A DNA stretch of 64,000 nucleotides, from NCBI RefSeq assembly GCF_002259415.1, contig NZ_NPFY01000028.1, positions 176,978 through 240,977 of the forward strand, in the 5' to 3' direction. The stretch comes from Rhodococcus sp. 14-2470-1b (GTDB lineage: Bacteria > Actinomycetota > Actinomycetes > Mycobacteriales > Mycobacteriaceae). Within the stretch, counting starts at the first letter, position 1; each line of letters starts with the position of its first letter. The position numbers were made by a program, and so were the translations under genes. A model generated the notes under the pieces. It was given only the letters and a program-made list of their open reading frames with translations, did no database searches and was not told where the DNA came from. Below are positions 15,800-25,100 of this stretch, one piece after another.

Positions 15800-16123
15800 A
15801 GAGCTTCCGGGCACAAGGGTGACGACGATGATCGCGTGTTCAAAGCGCTTGCATCACCGCTACGCCGACGCATGCTGGACGCCCTGAAAGAAGCGCCCCG
15901 CAGCACGGGTGAACTGTGTGCGCTGTTTCCCGACATCGACCGGACGACAGCGTTGCAGCACCTGCGCGTTCTCGAAGCCGCCGAACTCGTGACCGGTCGC
16001 AAGATCGGCCGCGAGCGCCACCTCTCCTTGGCGCCGCTGCCGATCAAGCGAATTTCGGACCGGTGGATAGGGGAGTACACGCGCGCCGCCGTCGACCTGC
16101 TGGGGCGCCTCGACGAGTCGTGA
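15797..16123 (+). CDS. ArsR-type transcriptional regulator
   Basis: A 108-residue winged-helix protein: FKALASPLRRRMLDALKEAP, STGELCALFPDIDRTTALQHLRVLEAAELV (recognition helix), then the wing GRKIGRERHLSLAPLP. No metal-binding Cys pair of classical ArsR is evident, so it probably senses a small molecule or acts with its SRPBCC partner. ATG 15797 gives a normal family N-terminus; the frame extends upstream only through the palindrome and the SRPBCC gene. It probably represses itself and the divergent gene. Confidence 0.9.
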   Translation: MRASGHKGDDDDRVFKALASPLRRRMLDALKEAPRSTGELCALFPDIDRTTALQHLRVLEAAELVTGRKIGRERHLSLAPLPIKRISDRWIGEYTRAAVDLLGRLDES

Positions 16124-16134
16124 CCGAGCCGGGG

Positions 16135-16869
16135 TCAGACCACAGGCGCAGTGACGGCGGCCAGTGCCTCCTCGATGACGGACACGACCGCGGCCGGCTC
16201 GGCAATCATGACCAGGTGAGGTGCATCGATTTCGACGACCGAGCGCAATCCCGCACGTTCGTAGCCGAAACGCTCCACATCGGGGTTGATGGTGCGGTCG
16301 TTGCTACTCACGATTCCCCAGCCCGGCTTGGTCTTCCACGCTGCGACGGGCGCCGCTTCCCCGAACGCCGCTGCTGCCAAAGGCCGTTGGGACACTGCGA
16401 GTACCTCGGCAGCCTCCGGCGGAACACCGGCGGCGAAGACCGCGTGGAACGAGTCGATCTTCACCGAGACGTCGGTACCGTCTTCGGAGCCCGCGACGGG
16501 GAAGGGCGTGTAGACGAGATTGGCTGCGAGATCTGAGTCGGGGAACCTCCCCTGCAGCTCACCGAGAGATTCACCCTCTTCGAGGGCATAACCCGACACG
16601 TAGACCAGGCCGACGACGTTGTCTGCGGCGCCCGCCACCGTGATGACCGCACCGCCGTACGAGTGCCCGGCCAGGAGGACAGGTCCCTCGATCGTCTCGA
16701 CGATGGATCGGATGTACGCGGAGTCGCCGAGGAGGCTGCGATTCGGGACCGCGGGCACGAGAACGCGGTGGCCCTTGTCGATCAACCGTCGTGTCACCGG
16801 TGCCCAGCTTGCCGCATCTGCGAAAGCGCCGTGAATCAGTACGACCGTGGGAGTGGGAGTGCTAGCCAT
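16135..16869 (-). CDS. Alpha/beta hydrolase
   Basis: A 244-residue hydrolase of the salicylate-esterase-like/PF12697 type. The N-terminal strand reads TPTVVLIHGAFADAASWAPV (oxyanion HG), the nucleophile elbow is LLAGHSYGGAVIT (Ser about 83), and a late His is in IDAPHLVMIAEP. Substrate unknown. ATG 16869 (MASTPTPT) has GGAAGG about 8 nt upstream; the longer frame from 16911 runs through a hairpin and is less likely. It ends close to the convergent ArsR stop (16123). Confidence 0.85.
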   Translation of the reverse strand: MASTPTPTVVLIHGAFADAASWAPVTRRLIDKGHRVLVPAVPNRSLLGDSAYIRSIVETIEGPVLLAGHSYGGAVITVAGAADNVVGLVYVSGYALEEGESLGELQGRFPDSDLAANLVYTPFPVAGSEDGTDVSVKIDSFHAVFAAGVPPEAAEVLAVSQRPLAAAAFGEAAPVAAWKTKPGWGIVSSNDRTINPDVERFGYERAGLRSVVEIDAPHLVMIAEPAAVVSVIEEALAAVTAPVV

Positions 16870-16880
16870 GATGGTGCCTT

Positions 16881-16929
16881 CCGGAAGACGAGAGAACGGT
16901 GTGTTCTCCACGGAACTCTCGTCTTCCGG
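16881..16929 (-). terminator. Nested inverted repeat between two minus-strand genes
   Basis: CCGGAAGACGAGAG at 16881-16894 pairs perfectly with 16916-16929, and an inner pair GAGAAC/GTTCTC sits in the loop. It lies 88 bp after the GH3 stop and 12 bp before the hydrolase ATG. It could end GH3 transcription or shape the hydrolase leader. Confidence 0.6.
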
Positions 16930-17016
16930 GCCGACGATGTCGTCGCGGCTGGCAGCCAGATACCCTGCGCGCTGGTGGGGGTTCGCCCTACCTGCCAGCA
17001 GGGGTGGCGTCCGTCG

Positions 17017-19230
17017 TCATCGGTCCGATTCGACAATATTGTTCAATGCCTCCGGTGCCATTCCGAATCCGACGAGTCGGTTCAACGGGATCGAGGCCAT
17101 CATGCGCACCATGTCGACGCCCAGTGCGTCGTCGGAACCCGATGGTGCGGACGGGAACATGTCGGCCAGGGCGGGACCGGTCCGCGGGTCGGCGAGCGCC
17201 TCACCGAGAGTCGAGTTCATGGTCAGCGGGATCTCGACGGAATCGCCGGAAATTGCCACCGTTGCCGACGCGCGGATATCGCGACTCGACGCGCCGACGT
17301 CGACGGTGTAGTCACCGTCCTCGACGGCCCATCGGTCCGTTCGAGTTTCCCAGTAGGCGAGCGTGGATCTGTCGAGGTGAACCTCGACGCGCTCGTCGGC
17401 ACCTGCATCCAGCTCGGAGGTGACGGCGAACCCCTTCAGCTCGCGGGGCGCTCGAACGAGCGTCGAATCGGGCTTGCCCACGTAGACCTGAACGACGTCG
17501 CGGCCGGACCGAGAACCGGAGTTCGTGACGGTGACCGACACGGCAACGCCGGAGTCGGTCACGGACACGTCGAGATCGGAATATCGAAACTCGGTGTAGG
17601 ACAATCCGTGTCCGAACGGATAGGTCACCTCGATCTCGCGGGCGTCGTACCAGCGATACCCGACGAAGATGCCTTCCCCGTAGCGGACGTGTGAATTCTC
17701 GCCCGGGAAGTTCAGATAGGCCGGCACGTCCTGGATTCTCTCCGGGACCGTCTCGGTCAACCGGCCCGACGGATTGACGACGCCGAACAGAACATCCGCG
17801 AGAGCGCCGCCTGCTGCCTGGCCGAGTAGGGCGCCGTCGAGGATCGCAGGGACGATCGCCGAAATCGGCTGCAGGCGAAGAACACCGCCGTGGGACAGTA
17901 CGACGACGGTTCTCGGCTGCGTCTGCGCGATGGCTGTGATCAGGTCCAGCTGATCCTCGGGAATGTCGATGTCTTCGCGGTCGAATCCCTCGGACTCCTG
18001 ACGTGCGCCGAGTCCGACGAACACCACGGCCACGTCCGCCTCGGCGGCAGCAGCGACTGCGTCGGCATGCAGTGAAGCGCCGGCATGCGGTGGGTTGTCG
18101 GTCGTCGTGAAGCCCTGGTGGTACGTGACGGACGAAGCGTGCCGACGGATTTCGTCGAGCGGCACGTCGAGCCGGGTGGGATTGACGTGCGAGCTGCCAC
18201 CACCTTGGTAACGCGGCTCCTGTGCGAACTCGCCGATCACGGCTATCCGCCGATCGGTTCGCAGAGGGAGAACATCGTCGTCGTTCTTCAGCAGAACGAC
18301 GCTCCGAGCAGCTACTTCGCGTGCCAGGGCATGATGAGCATCGAGGTCGGGCGCGGTGGCTCCGTCATTGCGGCGCACGCGTTTTGCGAGTCGGGCGACC
18401 GCCTCGGCTGCGCGGTCCACCGCAGCCATCGGAACCGCGCCGGACTTCACGGCCGACTCGACCTGTGCATCGGTTGCGCCGCCGCGGCCGGGCATTTCGA
18501 GGTCCAGACCGGCCGCAACCGATGTCGGACGGTCGGCGACGGCACCCCAGTCGCTGACGACGACGCCGTCGAAACCCCACTCACCGCGCAGCACGTCCGT
18601 CAGCAGCCACGTGTTCTCGGAGGCGTAGACGCCGTTGATCTTGTTGTACGAGCACATCACCGTCCACGGGTTCGCGGTGCTCACGATGTGGGAGAAAGCG
18701 TTCAGGTAGATCTCGCGGAGCGGCCGCGCATCGACGTCCGAGCTCGACCGCATTCGATCGTGCTCGGTGTTGTTCAGCGCGAAGTGCTTCAGCGACGCCC
18801 CGACGCCGGTTCTCTGCAGACCGCTCACCCACGCCGCACCCAGGACACCTGCCACGACGGGATCCTCGGAGAGGTACTCGAAGTTTCTGCCGCAGCGTGG
18901 GTCTCGCTTGATGTTCACACCGGGGCCGAGAAGCACGTCGACATCGAGGGCGCGGGCTTCGACGCCGAGCGCCTCACCGACGCGACCGACCAGGTCGGGG
19001 TCCCAGGACTGGCCCAGTCCCACAGCGGGCGGAAAACATGTCGCAGGGGCGCTGCCGGCAAGTCCGAGGTGATCCGTCGCCCCGGTCTGCTTTCGGACGC
19101 CGTGTGGGCCGTCGGTCAGCATCAGCGACGGCACGGATCCGGCAGCGCGGGTGGTCCAGAAGTCCGCTCCGCTTCCCAGCGCAATCTTGTCGGCAAGCGA
19201 CATGTCGGTGATCTCGGTGTTCTGGTCCAT
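17017..19230 (-). CDS. Glycoside hydrolase family 3 beta-glucosidase-like enzyme
   Basis: A 737-residue GH3 enzyme with no signal peptide, so probably cytoplasmic and acting on imported oligosaccharides or glycosides. The N-terminal barrel carries LTDGPHGVRKQ, GPGVNIKRDPRCGRNFEYLS, KHFALNNTEHDR and the catalytic nucleophile Asp227 in VVVSDWGA. The alpha/beta sandwich domain follows (about 310-530, including GLGARQESEGFDRED). The C-terminal fibronectin-III-like domain has TVTNSGSRSGRDVVQVYV at about 590. Beta-glucosidase is the usual activity but sugar specificity is not readable. A divergent TetR gene and a palindrome at 19262 suggest local control. Confidence 0.92.
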   Translation of the reverse strand: MDQNTEITDMSLADKIALGSGADFWTTRAAGSVPSLMLTDGPHGVRKQTGATDHLGLAGSAPATCFPPAVGLGQSWDPDLVGRVGEALGVEARALDVDVLLGPGVNIKRDPRCGRNFEYLSEDPVVAGVLGAAWVSGLQRTGVGASLKHFALNNTEHDRMRSSSDVDARPLREIYLNAFSHIVSTANPWTVMCSYNKINGVYASENTWLLTDVLRGEWGFDGVVVSDWGAVADRPTSVAAGLDLEMPGRGGATDAQVESAVKSGAVPMAAVDRAAEAVARLAKRVRRNDGATAPDLDAHHALAREVAARSVVLLKNDDDVLPLRTDRRIAVIGEFAQEPRYQGGGSSHVNPTRLDVPLDEIRRHASSVTYHQGFTTTDNPPHAGASLHADAVAAAAEADVAVVFVGLGARQESEGFDREDIDIPEDQLDLITAIAQTQPRTVVVLSHGGVLRLQPISAIVPAILDGALLGQAAGGALADVLFGVVNPSGRLTETVPERIQDVPAYLNFPGENSHVRYGEGIFVGYRWYDAREIEVTYPFGHGLSYTEFRYSDLDVSVTDSGVAVSVTVTNSGSRSGRDVVQVYVGKPDSTLVRAPRELKGFAVTSELDAGADERVEVHLDRSTLAYWETRTDRWAVEDGDYTVDVGASSRDIRASATVAISGDSVEIPLTMNSTLGEALADPRTGPALADMFPSAPSGSDDALGVDMVRMMASIPLNRLVGFGMAPEALNNIVESDR

Positions 19231-19261
19231 GGCTCGCCCTCGTCGTCGAAAGGAAGTGATG

Positions 19262-19288
19262 CCAAAACAGTACGTCGCTCGGTTTTGG
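19262..19288. promoter_or_regulatory. Inverted repeat in GH3/TetR divergent promoter
   Basis: CCAAAAC (19262-19268) and GTTTTGG (19282-19288) are perfect arms 13 bp apart. The right arm overlaps TTGGTG (19285-19290), a -35 candidate 16 bp before TACAGT (19307-19312), which is 7 nt before the TetR GTG. Autoregulation and control of the GH3 gene are inferred. Confidence 0.6.
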
Positions 19289-19319
19289 TGTGCAACGGAC
19301 CCGCCGTACAGTTCTCCTC

Positions 19320-19895
19320 GTGGCTCGACGAGGTGCGTACTCGAAAGGGGTGGCCAAGCGGGAGGAAATCCTGACGACGGCCCTCGAGATCGTCGCGCGC
19401 GATGGTTACAGCAAGGCCACCGTGCGTGAACTTGCGGACGCCGTCGGACTGAGTCAGGCCGGATTGCTTCACTACTTCGGTACCAAGGAAGTGCTGTTCA
19501 CCGCGATTCTGCAACGACGCGACGAAGTGGACGTCGACCGTGCACTCGGTGAACCCGGCGAGGATCCGTTGGTCGACTTAGTCGAGCACAATGCAGAGGT
19601 GCCGGGCCTGGTGCAGCTGTACTCGCGATTCGCCTCCGAGGCGGCCGAGAAGGATCACCCGTCGCACGAGTTCTTCCGTGAGCGCTATCGGTCGTCTCGC
19701 GCCGGGCTTGCTGCCGAGGTCGAGCGCATGCAAGCGTCCGGTGAACTACCGTCGGATCTCGATGCCGAGCGCATCGCGATCATGATGTTCGCGATGATCG
19801 ACGGACTGCAGACGCACTGGATGTTCGACCCGGAACTCGACATGGCACGGCACGTGTCCTACTTTTGGGAAATCCTGCGACGCACCGGTAAGTAG
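19320..19895 (+). CDS. TetR family transcriptional regulator
   Basis: A 191-residue regulator. The DNA-binding domain reads AKREEILTTALEIVARDGYSKATVRELADAVGLSQAGLLHYF when followed across about residues 10-55, here in two parts around the turn. The C-terminal part resembles the TetR_C_6/BetI-like group. GTG 19320 (VARRGAYSKG) is chosen: no ribosome site precedes it, but a -10 candidate is 7 nt away, so it may be leaderless. It is divergent from the GH3 glucosidase, its most likely target; the ligand could be a sugar or glycoside, which is inference. Confidence 0.88.
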   Translation: MARRGAYSKGVAKREEILTTALEIVARDGYSKATVRELADAVGLSQAGLLHYFGTKEVLFTAILQRRDEVDVDRALGEPGEDPLVDLVEHNAEVPGLVQLYSRFASEAAEKDHPSHEFFRERYRSSRAGLAAEVERMQASGELPSDLDAERIAIMMFAMIDGLQTHWMFDPELDMARHVSYFWEILRRTGK

Positions 19896-19928
19896 TTTCC
19901 AAATCAATCAAATAGGTAAGCTCACCGC

Positions 19929-20384
19929 ATGACGTCGACACGGTGGCTCGATAATTCCGAGCAGCACACATGGCGTGCCTATCTCGACGCGACCCGTCTG
20001 CTGGTGCGCGCGCTCGACGGGCAATTGACTCGTGACTCGGGCATCTCGTTCGCCGACTACGAACTGCTGGTCGTGCTGTCCGAGGCGCCTGATGGCAGGC
20101 TGCGCATGAGCGAACTCGCCGACGCCGTGACCACCACCCGCAGCGGCGTCACGCGCGCAACCACCAGGCTCGTCGACGCCGGTTGGGTGAAGCGAGTCAA
20201 ATGCGACGACGACAAGCGTGGGATGTCGGCCGAACTCACCGACGCGGGATTGGCAAAGCTCGCCGACGCCAGCCCGGGACACGTCGCTGCCGTGCGAGAG
20301 TTGATGTTCGATCGCCTGACACCCGAAGACGTCGCGTCACTGGGACAGGCGTTCGATCGCATGAGGTCGCACATCAGCGATTGA
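19929..20384 (+). CDS. MarR family transcriptional regulator
   Basis: A 151-residue winged-helix dimer. After an N-terminal dimer helix (WRAYLDATRLLVRALDGQL) come GISFADYELLVVLSEAPDGRL, the HTH MSELADAVTTTRSGVTRATT and a wing around CDDDKRGMSAELTDAG. It lacks the redox Cys of OhrR types. It starts 33 bp after the TetR stop, in an AT-rich stretch (CAAATCAATCAAATAGG) that may be its promoter. Target genes are not evident; a small membrane-protein gene follows. Confidence 0.9.
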   Translation: MTSTRWLDNSEQHTWRAYLDATRLLVRALDGQLTRDSGISFADYELLVVLSEAPDGRLRMSELADAVTTTRSGVTRATTRLVDAGWVKRVKCDDDKRGMSAELTDAGLAKLADASPGHVAAVRELMFDRLTPEDVASLGQAFDRMRSHISD

Positions 20385-20442
20385 CGGAGACGATCGCGAG
20401 CGAGGCTTGCCTGTCGACCACAACACCCTGGAGACGCAAGTG

Positions 20443-20595
20443 ATGCAGTGGCGGGACGCGGTACAACTGGCCTTGATCGTCGTGCTGGCAGGCGTGGGCA
20501 CCTGTCTGCTCGTAGTGGGTGCCTATGGCTCCGGCGGAGTGATGCTCGCGCTGGCGGCGCTGTGGTTCTGGCGTGTCTATCGCACGACGGAGTGA
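20443..20595 (+). CDS. Small two-span membrane protein
   Basis: A 50-residue protein with two hydrophobic stretches (LALIVVLAGVGTCLLVVGAYG and GVMLALAALWFWRVYR). ATG 20443 has GGAG about 9 nt upstream; GTG 20440 or the longer frame from 20407 are possible. It shares the strand with the MarR gene 58 bp before it. No family recognised. Confidence 0.55.
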   Translation: MQWRDAVQLALIVVLAGVGTCLLVVGAYGSGGVMLALAALWFWRVYRTTE

Positions 20596-20599
20596 GTGA

Positions 20600-20917
20600 T
20601 CATTCGTCGTCGCCGGGGCGGGGGACTGGGGTCTCCCAGCGTCGGCGACGCTCGTCGTCGGTTTGGTCCCACCAGGGTGTGCCGCGTTCGCCGAGCGCAA
20701 CCTTGGAGGCCTGAACTCCTGCCCGTGACTCCGGGGCGCCGCCCGTTGCCTTCACGTCGCGGCGCCATGCCATGAGTATCGACCGTAGCTCCGCAGCTCG
20801 ATCCTCCGGAATTGCCGGGTCGGTCGCCCTCCATCGGCGACCGTTGATCACGACATATCGACCGTCTTCGGTGCGCTCGGGGCCATCGGGCATGAGGTCG
20901 ACGGTACGCATTGACAT
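20600..20917 (-). CDS. Conserved hypothetical protein
   Basis: A 105-residue, Arg/Asp-rich soluble protein beginning MSMRTVDLMPDGPERTEDGR, then YVVINGRRWRATDP and a C-terminal ETPVPRPGDDE. It resembles small actinobacterial proteins sometimes labelled as biopolymer transport proteins, a name without functional support. Start may be 20917 or the second Met at 20911. It diverges from the ArsR/VOC pair across 29 bp containing a 5-bp-arm inverted repeat. Confidence 0.75.
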   Translation of the reverse strand: MSMRTVDLMPDGPERTEDGRYVVINGRRWRATDPAIPEDRAAELRSILMAWRRDVKATGGAPESRAGVQASKVALGERGTPWWDQTDDERRRRWETPVPRPGDDE

Positions 20918-20940
20918 GCAAGCGCGTACTTGCCTATTGT
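20918..20940. promoter_or_regulatory. Inverted repeat and -10 of ArsR/VOC operon
   Basis: GCAAG (20918-20922) and CTTGC (20929-20933) flank 6 nt, and TATTGT (20935-20940) is a -10 candidate 6 nt before the ArsR ATG. The repeat begins right after the start codon of the divergent gene. Binding by ArsR is inferred. Confidence 0.45.
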
Positions 20941-20946
20941 TTTCTC

Positions 20947-21252
20947 ATGCCCGACGACTCGGGGACTCCCGAACTGTTCAAGGCGTTGTCGGATGCCACC
21001 CGTCGAGTGATTCTGGACGAATTGGTGCTCCGCGACGAGCAGACGCTGTTCGAGTTGTGCACCCGACTCATCTCGATCCACGGGTTTTCGTTGTCCAGGC
21101 AGGCGGTGTCCCAGCATCTGGACGTGTTGGAGGCCGCCGGACTGATTCGCTCGGAACGCAAGGGCCGCTACAAGTTTCACTATCTCGACACGTCACCGCT
21201 TCGCTCGATAGTCGACCGATGGCCGGTCGCCGGAGAACAGGAGAAATCATGA
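20947..21252 (+). CDS. ArsR-type transcriptional regulator
   Basis: A 101-residue winged-helix protein: ELFKALSDATRRVILDELVL, then the HTH SLSRQAVSQHLDVLEAAGLI and wing RSERKGRYKFHYLDTSPL. This is the subgroup often paired with a VOC or SRPBCC gene. ATG 20947 (MPDDSGTP) fits the family; upstream codons run through the promoter. The stop overlaps the next ATG (ATGA), so the pair is one operon. It probably represses its own operon. Confidence 0.9.
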   Translation: MPDDSGTPELFKALSDATRRVILDELVLRDEQTLFELCTRLISIHGFSLSRQAVSQHLDVLEAAGLIRSERKGRYKFHYLDTSPLRSIVDRWPVAGEQEKS

Positions 21253-21638
21253 AGATCTACATCACCAGCCTCATGGTGTCCGACCAGGACAAAGCGCTCG
21301 CGTTCTACACCGACATATTGGGATTCGTCGTCAAGCACGCCATTCCGCTGGGCGAACACAAGTGGCTGACTTTGGTCGGTCCAGGCAACGAAGACGGGCC
21401 CGAACTCGGCCTCGAACCTGCGGAACACCCCGCGGTGAAGCCATTCCGCGACGCCCTGATGGCCGACGGCATTCCTGCCACGTCTTTCGCTGTCGACGAC
21501 GTCCGCGCCGAATACGAGCGTCTGATCGGCCTCGGCGTCGTGTTCACGCAGAAGCCCACCGACATGGGCCCGGTCACCGTCGCGACGTTCGACGACACCT
21601 GCGGCAACCTGATTCAGATCTCCAACTACGCAGGCTGA
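21249..21638 (+). CDS. VOC (glyoxalase-like) family protein
   Basis: A 129-residue vicinal-oxygen-chelate protein with the paired beta-alpha-beta units: KIYITSLMVSDQDKALAFYT ... GFVVKHAIPLGEHKWLTLVG and a second unit TSFAVDDVRAEYERLIGLGV ... TFDDTCGNLIQISNYAG. Metal-ligand-type positions (His in the first strand region, Glu/Gln later) are only partly clear. It may act on glyoxal-type toxins, antibiotics or small metabolites; function unknown. Translationally coupled to the ArsR gene. Confidence 0.88.
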   Translation: MKIYITSLMVSDQDKALAFYTDILGFVVKHAIPLGEHKWLTLVGPGNEDGPELGLEPAEHPAVKPFRDALMADGIPATSFAVDDVRAEYERLIGLGVVFTQKPTDMGPVTVATFDDTCGNLIQISNYAG

Positions 21639-21665
21639 GATGGCGCGCCGGCGTGGCTCGGGCGA

Positions 21666-22058
21666 CTAGAACGCATCCCTGGTGCGCCACGCCATCTCCT
21701 GCAGCGTCCATGTGTTGTCGTCGGGATCGGCGAATGCCGCGTACTTCACCCCGCCTCCCACATCCTGGACGTCGTCGACCCGAACGCCGCGGTGTTCCAA
21801 CTCGGCCCGCGATGCTTCGATGTCCGCGACGACCAGATGCAGCCCTTTGGTCGAACCGGGAGGCATTGCGTACGCACCGAGCCCGGTTCCCATGCTGATC
21901 GAACATGCCGACCCGGGAGGGGTCAGCTGAACCACGCGAACACCCTCTGCGGGAGTCACATCCACGTCGGCTACGAACCCGAGCTTGTCCACGTAGAACG
22001 CTTTGGCTCGATCGACATCGCTCACCGCGATAGGGATCAGTTCCAACTTCATGTCCAT
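21666..22058 (-). CDS. VOC (glyoxalase-like) family protein
   Basis: A 130-residue VOC protein with LELIPIAVSDVDRAKAFYVD, GFVADVDVTPAEGVRVVQLT and, in the second half, HLVVADIEASRAELEHRGV with AFADPDDNTWTLQEMAWR. The last block, D-P-D-x-N-x-W, is typical of VOC proteins. Ribosome site AGGAGG lies 4 nt before ATG 22058 and 10 nt before ATG 22052, so either may be used. It is convergent with the other VOC gene at 21249; the two are distant paralogues, not a tandem copy. Confidence 0.88.
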   Translation of the reverse strand: MDMKLELIPIAVSDVDRAKAFYVDKLGFVADVDVTPAEGVRVVQLTPPGSACSISMGTGLGAYAMPPGSTKGLHLVVADIEASRAELEHRGVRVDDVQDVGGGVKYAAFADPDDNTWTLQEMAWRTRDAF

Positions 22059-22107
22059 GTATCCTCCTCGAGCCCGGTACCTCGGCAGAGCCTAGCGAGG
22101 ACGATAC

Positions 22108-25100
22108 TCAGTACACGTCGCGGACGTACCTCTTCTCGGCCGACAACGACTTCACGTAGGCGTCGGCGCTGGCTGGAGCGAGCCGACCATGCTGAGCGAC
22201 AATGCCTTTGAGTGCATTGTCGACGTCCTTCGCCATTCGTGACGCGTCGCCGCAGACGTAGAAGTGTGCGCCCTCCTGGAGCCACTTCCACAGCGTCGGA
22301 CCGTGCTCGACCATCCGATCCTGCACGTACACCTTGGACGCTTGATCCCGAGAGAACGCGACGTCGAGGCGCGTGAGGGAACCGTCGTCGAGCATCGTCG
22401 TCAGCTCGTCGCGGTAGTAGAAGTCCGTTGCGGCATGTTGCTCACCGAAGAACAGCCAGTTCGGGCCGGTGTGGCCGAGAGCGCGCCTTTCGTGGAGGAA
22501 GGCGCGGAAGGGGGCGATGCCCGTTCCAGGTCCGACCATGATCATCGGTACGGTCGGGTCCTCCGGTGGTTTGAAATGCGCCGACTTCTGAACGAAGATT
22601 CCCACGTCCTCACCCTCGGCGTGGTCGGCGAGATACGTCGAACACACACCACGACGCGGTATGCCGTGCACGTTGAACCGTACCGTGGACACGGTCAGTT
22701 GCACTTCGCTCGGGCTTTCCTTCGGACTCGACGAAATGGAGTAGAGCCGCGGCTGCAGCGGCTTCAGTACCGTCAGCCACTGATCCACGTCCGCTGTCAC
22801 CGGAGCGTGGGCCAGTACGTCGATGGACTGCCGACCCCACATCCAGTCCGCGAGCGCACTCTTGTTCTCCGGCATCAGCATTCGTTCGAGATCGGCGTCG
22901 TTGGTGCGGGAGTGCACGAACTTCAGCAAATCCGGTGTGGCCTTAGCGATCTCGAGCCGGTCGCGGAGAGCGATGCGAAGCGGCATCGACTCGTGCCCGG
23001 CGAGGTCGACGACGGTGTCTCCGTCCAGACCCGTTGCGCCCAGCCACTCGTCGACCAGTACGTCATTGTTGCGCGGCCAGACGCCGAGCGCGTCACCCGC
23101 CGAGTAGGTGAGCGTGCCTTCCGGCAAGTGGAATCCGAACTGCCTGACGTCCTTGCTCGACCCGGCCGCACTCAGTGGGGTGTTACGCACCAGTGCGGTG
23201 GGCAGCGGCGCCTTCTTGCCGTACGACGGCGCCCCGGCGGCCGATGCTGACGTCGGAGCGATCACGGCCGGTGGGACGGGCTGCGATGCCGTGTTCAGCT
23301 TGGCCAGCACCCGTTCGAGCCACATCGCCGACGCTTCCTCGTGGTCGGGTTCGCAGTCGACTCGGCCCACGAGGCGTTCACCGCCGAGATCGGCCAATCT
23401 GCTGTCGAGTCGACGCCCGTTGCCGCAGAAGTCGTCGTAGTTGGAGTCTCCGAATGCAAGCACCGAGTAGCGGTGTCCGGTCAGGTCCGGGGCGTCGTCT
23501 CCGCTGAGTCCGTCGAGGAACGTCGCACCGTTGTCGGGTGCGTCACCGTCACCGGTCGTGCTGCTGATCAGCAGCACGACTGTGTACTGCGACAGACGAG
23601 CGGCCGGAAAATCGTCCATGACGTGCTCCGTCACCGCGATACCGGCGTTCCTCAGCGCATCCACGCTGGAGTAGGCGAACTCCTCGGCTGTGCCGGTCTG
23701 CGACGCCCACAGGACGAGCACCGCTGACTTGTCCGATGCATCCTGCCCGAGCGGGTCGTTCCCCGCCTGTGTGTCCAGTGCGGCCACGTCCTGGCGCGAG
23801 AACAGGCCTGCGAGCAGACCTTCCACCCACGCTCGGGTCTCGAGGGAGAGGGGAGTAGTGGCGGGCAACATAGGAGTGCCGGCCAACGAACCGTCCGCGC
23901 GGAGACCGGCGAGAAGGCCTGCGATGTAACGCTGTTCGTGCACGGGGAGTGGTAGCGCCGGTCCGGCGTGATCGCCGACCAGACCGGCCAGCGCGTCGAC
24001 TGCCGAAGGCGAAGCCGAAGCGGGTACGGGGTCGCTTTTCTCGACGGCCCCGGCAACCTTGGTCAACGTCACGGCGCACACCTTGAACTCAGGCTGTTGG
24101 GACAACGGATCGATCGCGTCGTTGGTCACGGCGTTGATGGACAGGTATTCACCGAAGGAGTCGTTCCAGTGGAACGGCGCGAAACAGTCTCCCGGTCGGA
24201 CGCGATCGCTGATCACGGCAGGCAGCACTGCTCGGCCACGCCGGGACGCTACTTCGATCCGGTCGCCGTTCGCAGCGCCGAGCCGTTCGGCATCGAGGGG
24301 ATGAAGTTCGACGAAGGGACCAGGGTTCAGCTTGTTCAGTTTGGCCACCTTTCCGGTCTTCGTCATGGTGTGCCACTGGTGCTGAAGTCGGCCGGTGTTG
24401 AGCAGGAACGGGTAGTCGTCGTCGGGCATCTCCGCCGGTGCCATGGACGGTCGAGCGAAGAACTGCGCTCGGCCGGTCGGCGTCGGAAAAGACAGGCGCG
24501 GAACCGATCCGTCGCTCAGCACGCGCCGGGTCTGGCTGATTCCGTCGTTGACATAGCGAATGGGATGCCGGTCGGCGTCGTCGTCCGGCGGGCACGGCCA
24601 CTGCAACGAGGTGGCGCGCAGACGGTCGTACGTCGCTCCGCGCAGGTCGTACCCGGTCCGCGGATTGGAGAATTGTTTGATCTCCTCGAAGATCTCCTCG
24701 GCGCTCGAATAGGTGAAAGCGTCGGCGAATCCGAGCTCGCAGGCCATTGCTGCGATGATCTGCCAATCCGGCAACGCCTGCCCCGGAGCGTCGACGGCCT
24801 TCTGGAACAGTGTGAGGTTGCGTTCGGAGTTGATCATGACACCCTCCGATTCCGTCCACAGTGCGGCGGGAAGGACGACGTCGGCGTATCCGTTGGTCTC
24901 GTTGTCCGCGAACACATCCTGAGTGATCACCAACTCGGCACGTTCGAGTCCGGCAATGACTGTCTTCCTGTTTGCCACCGAGGCAACAGGATTGGTGCAG
25001 ATGATCCAGCATGCCTTGATGTCGCCGTCGGCCATGCGTGAGAACATGTCGATGGTGCCGCCGCCGACCTCGGTGCGGAGTGTTCCGGGAGGAAGATCCC

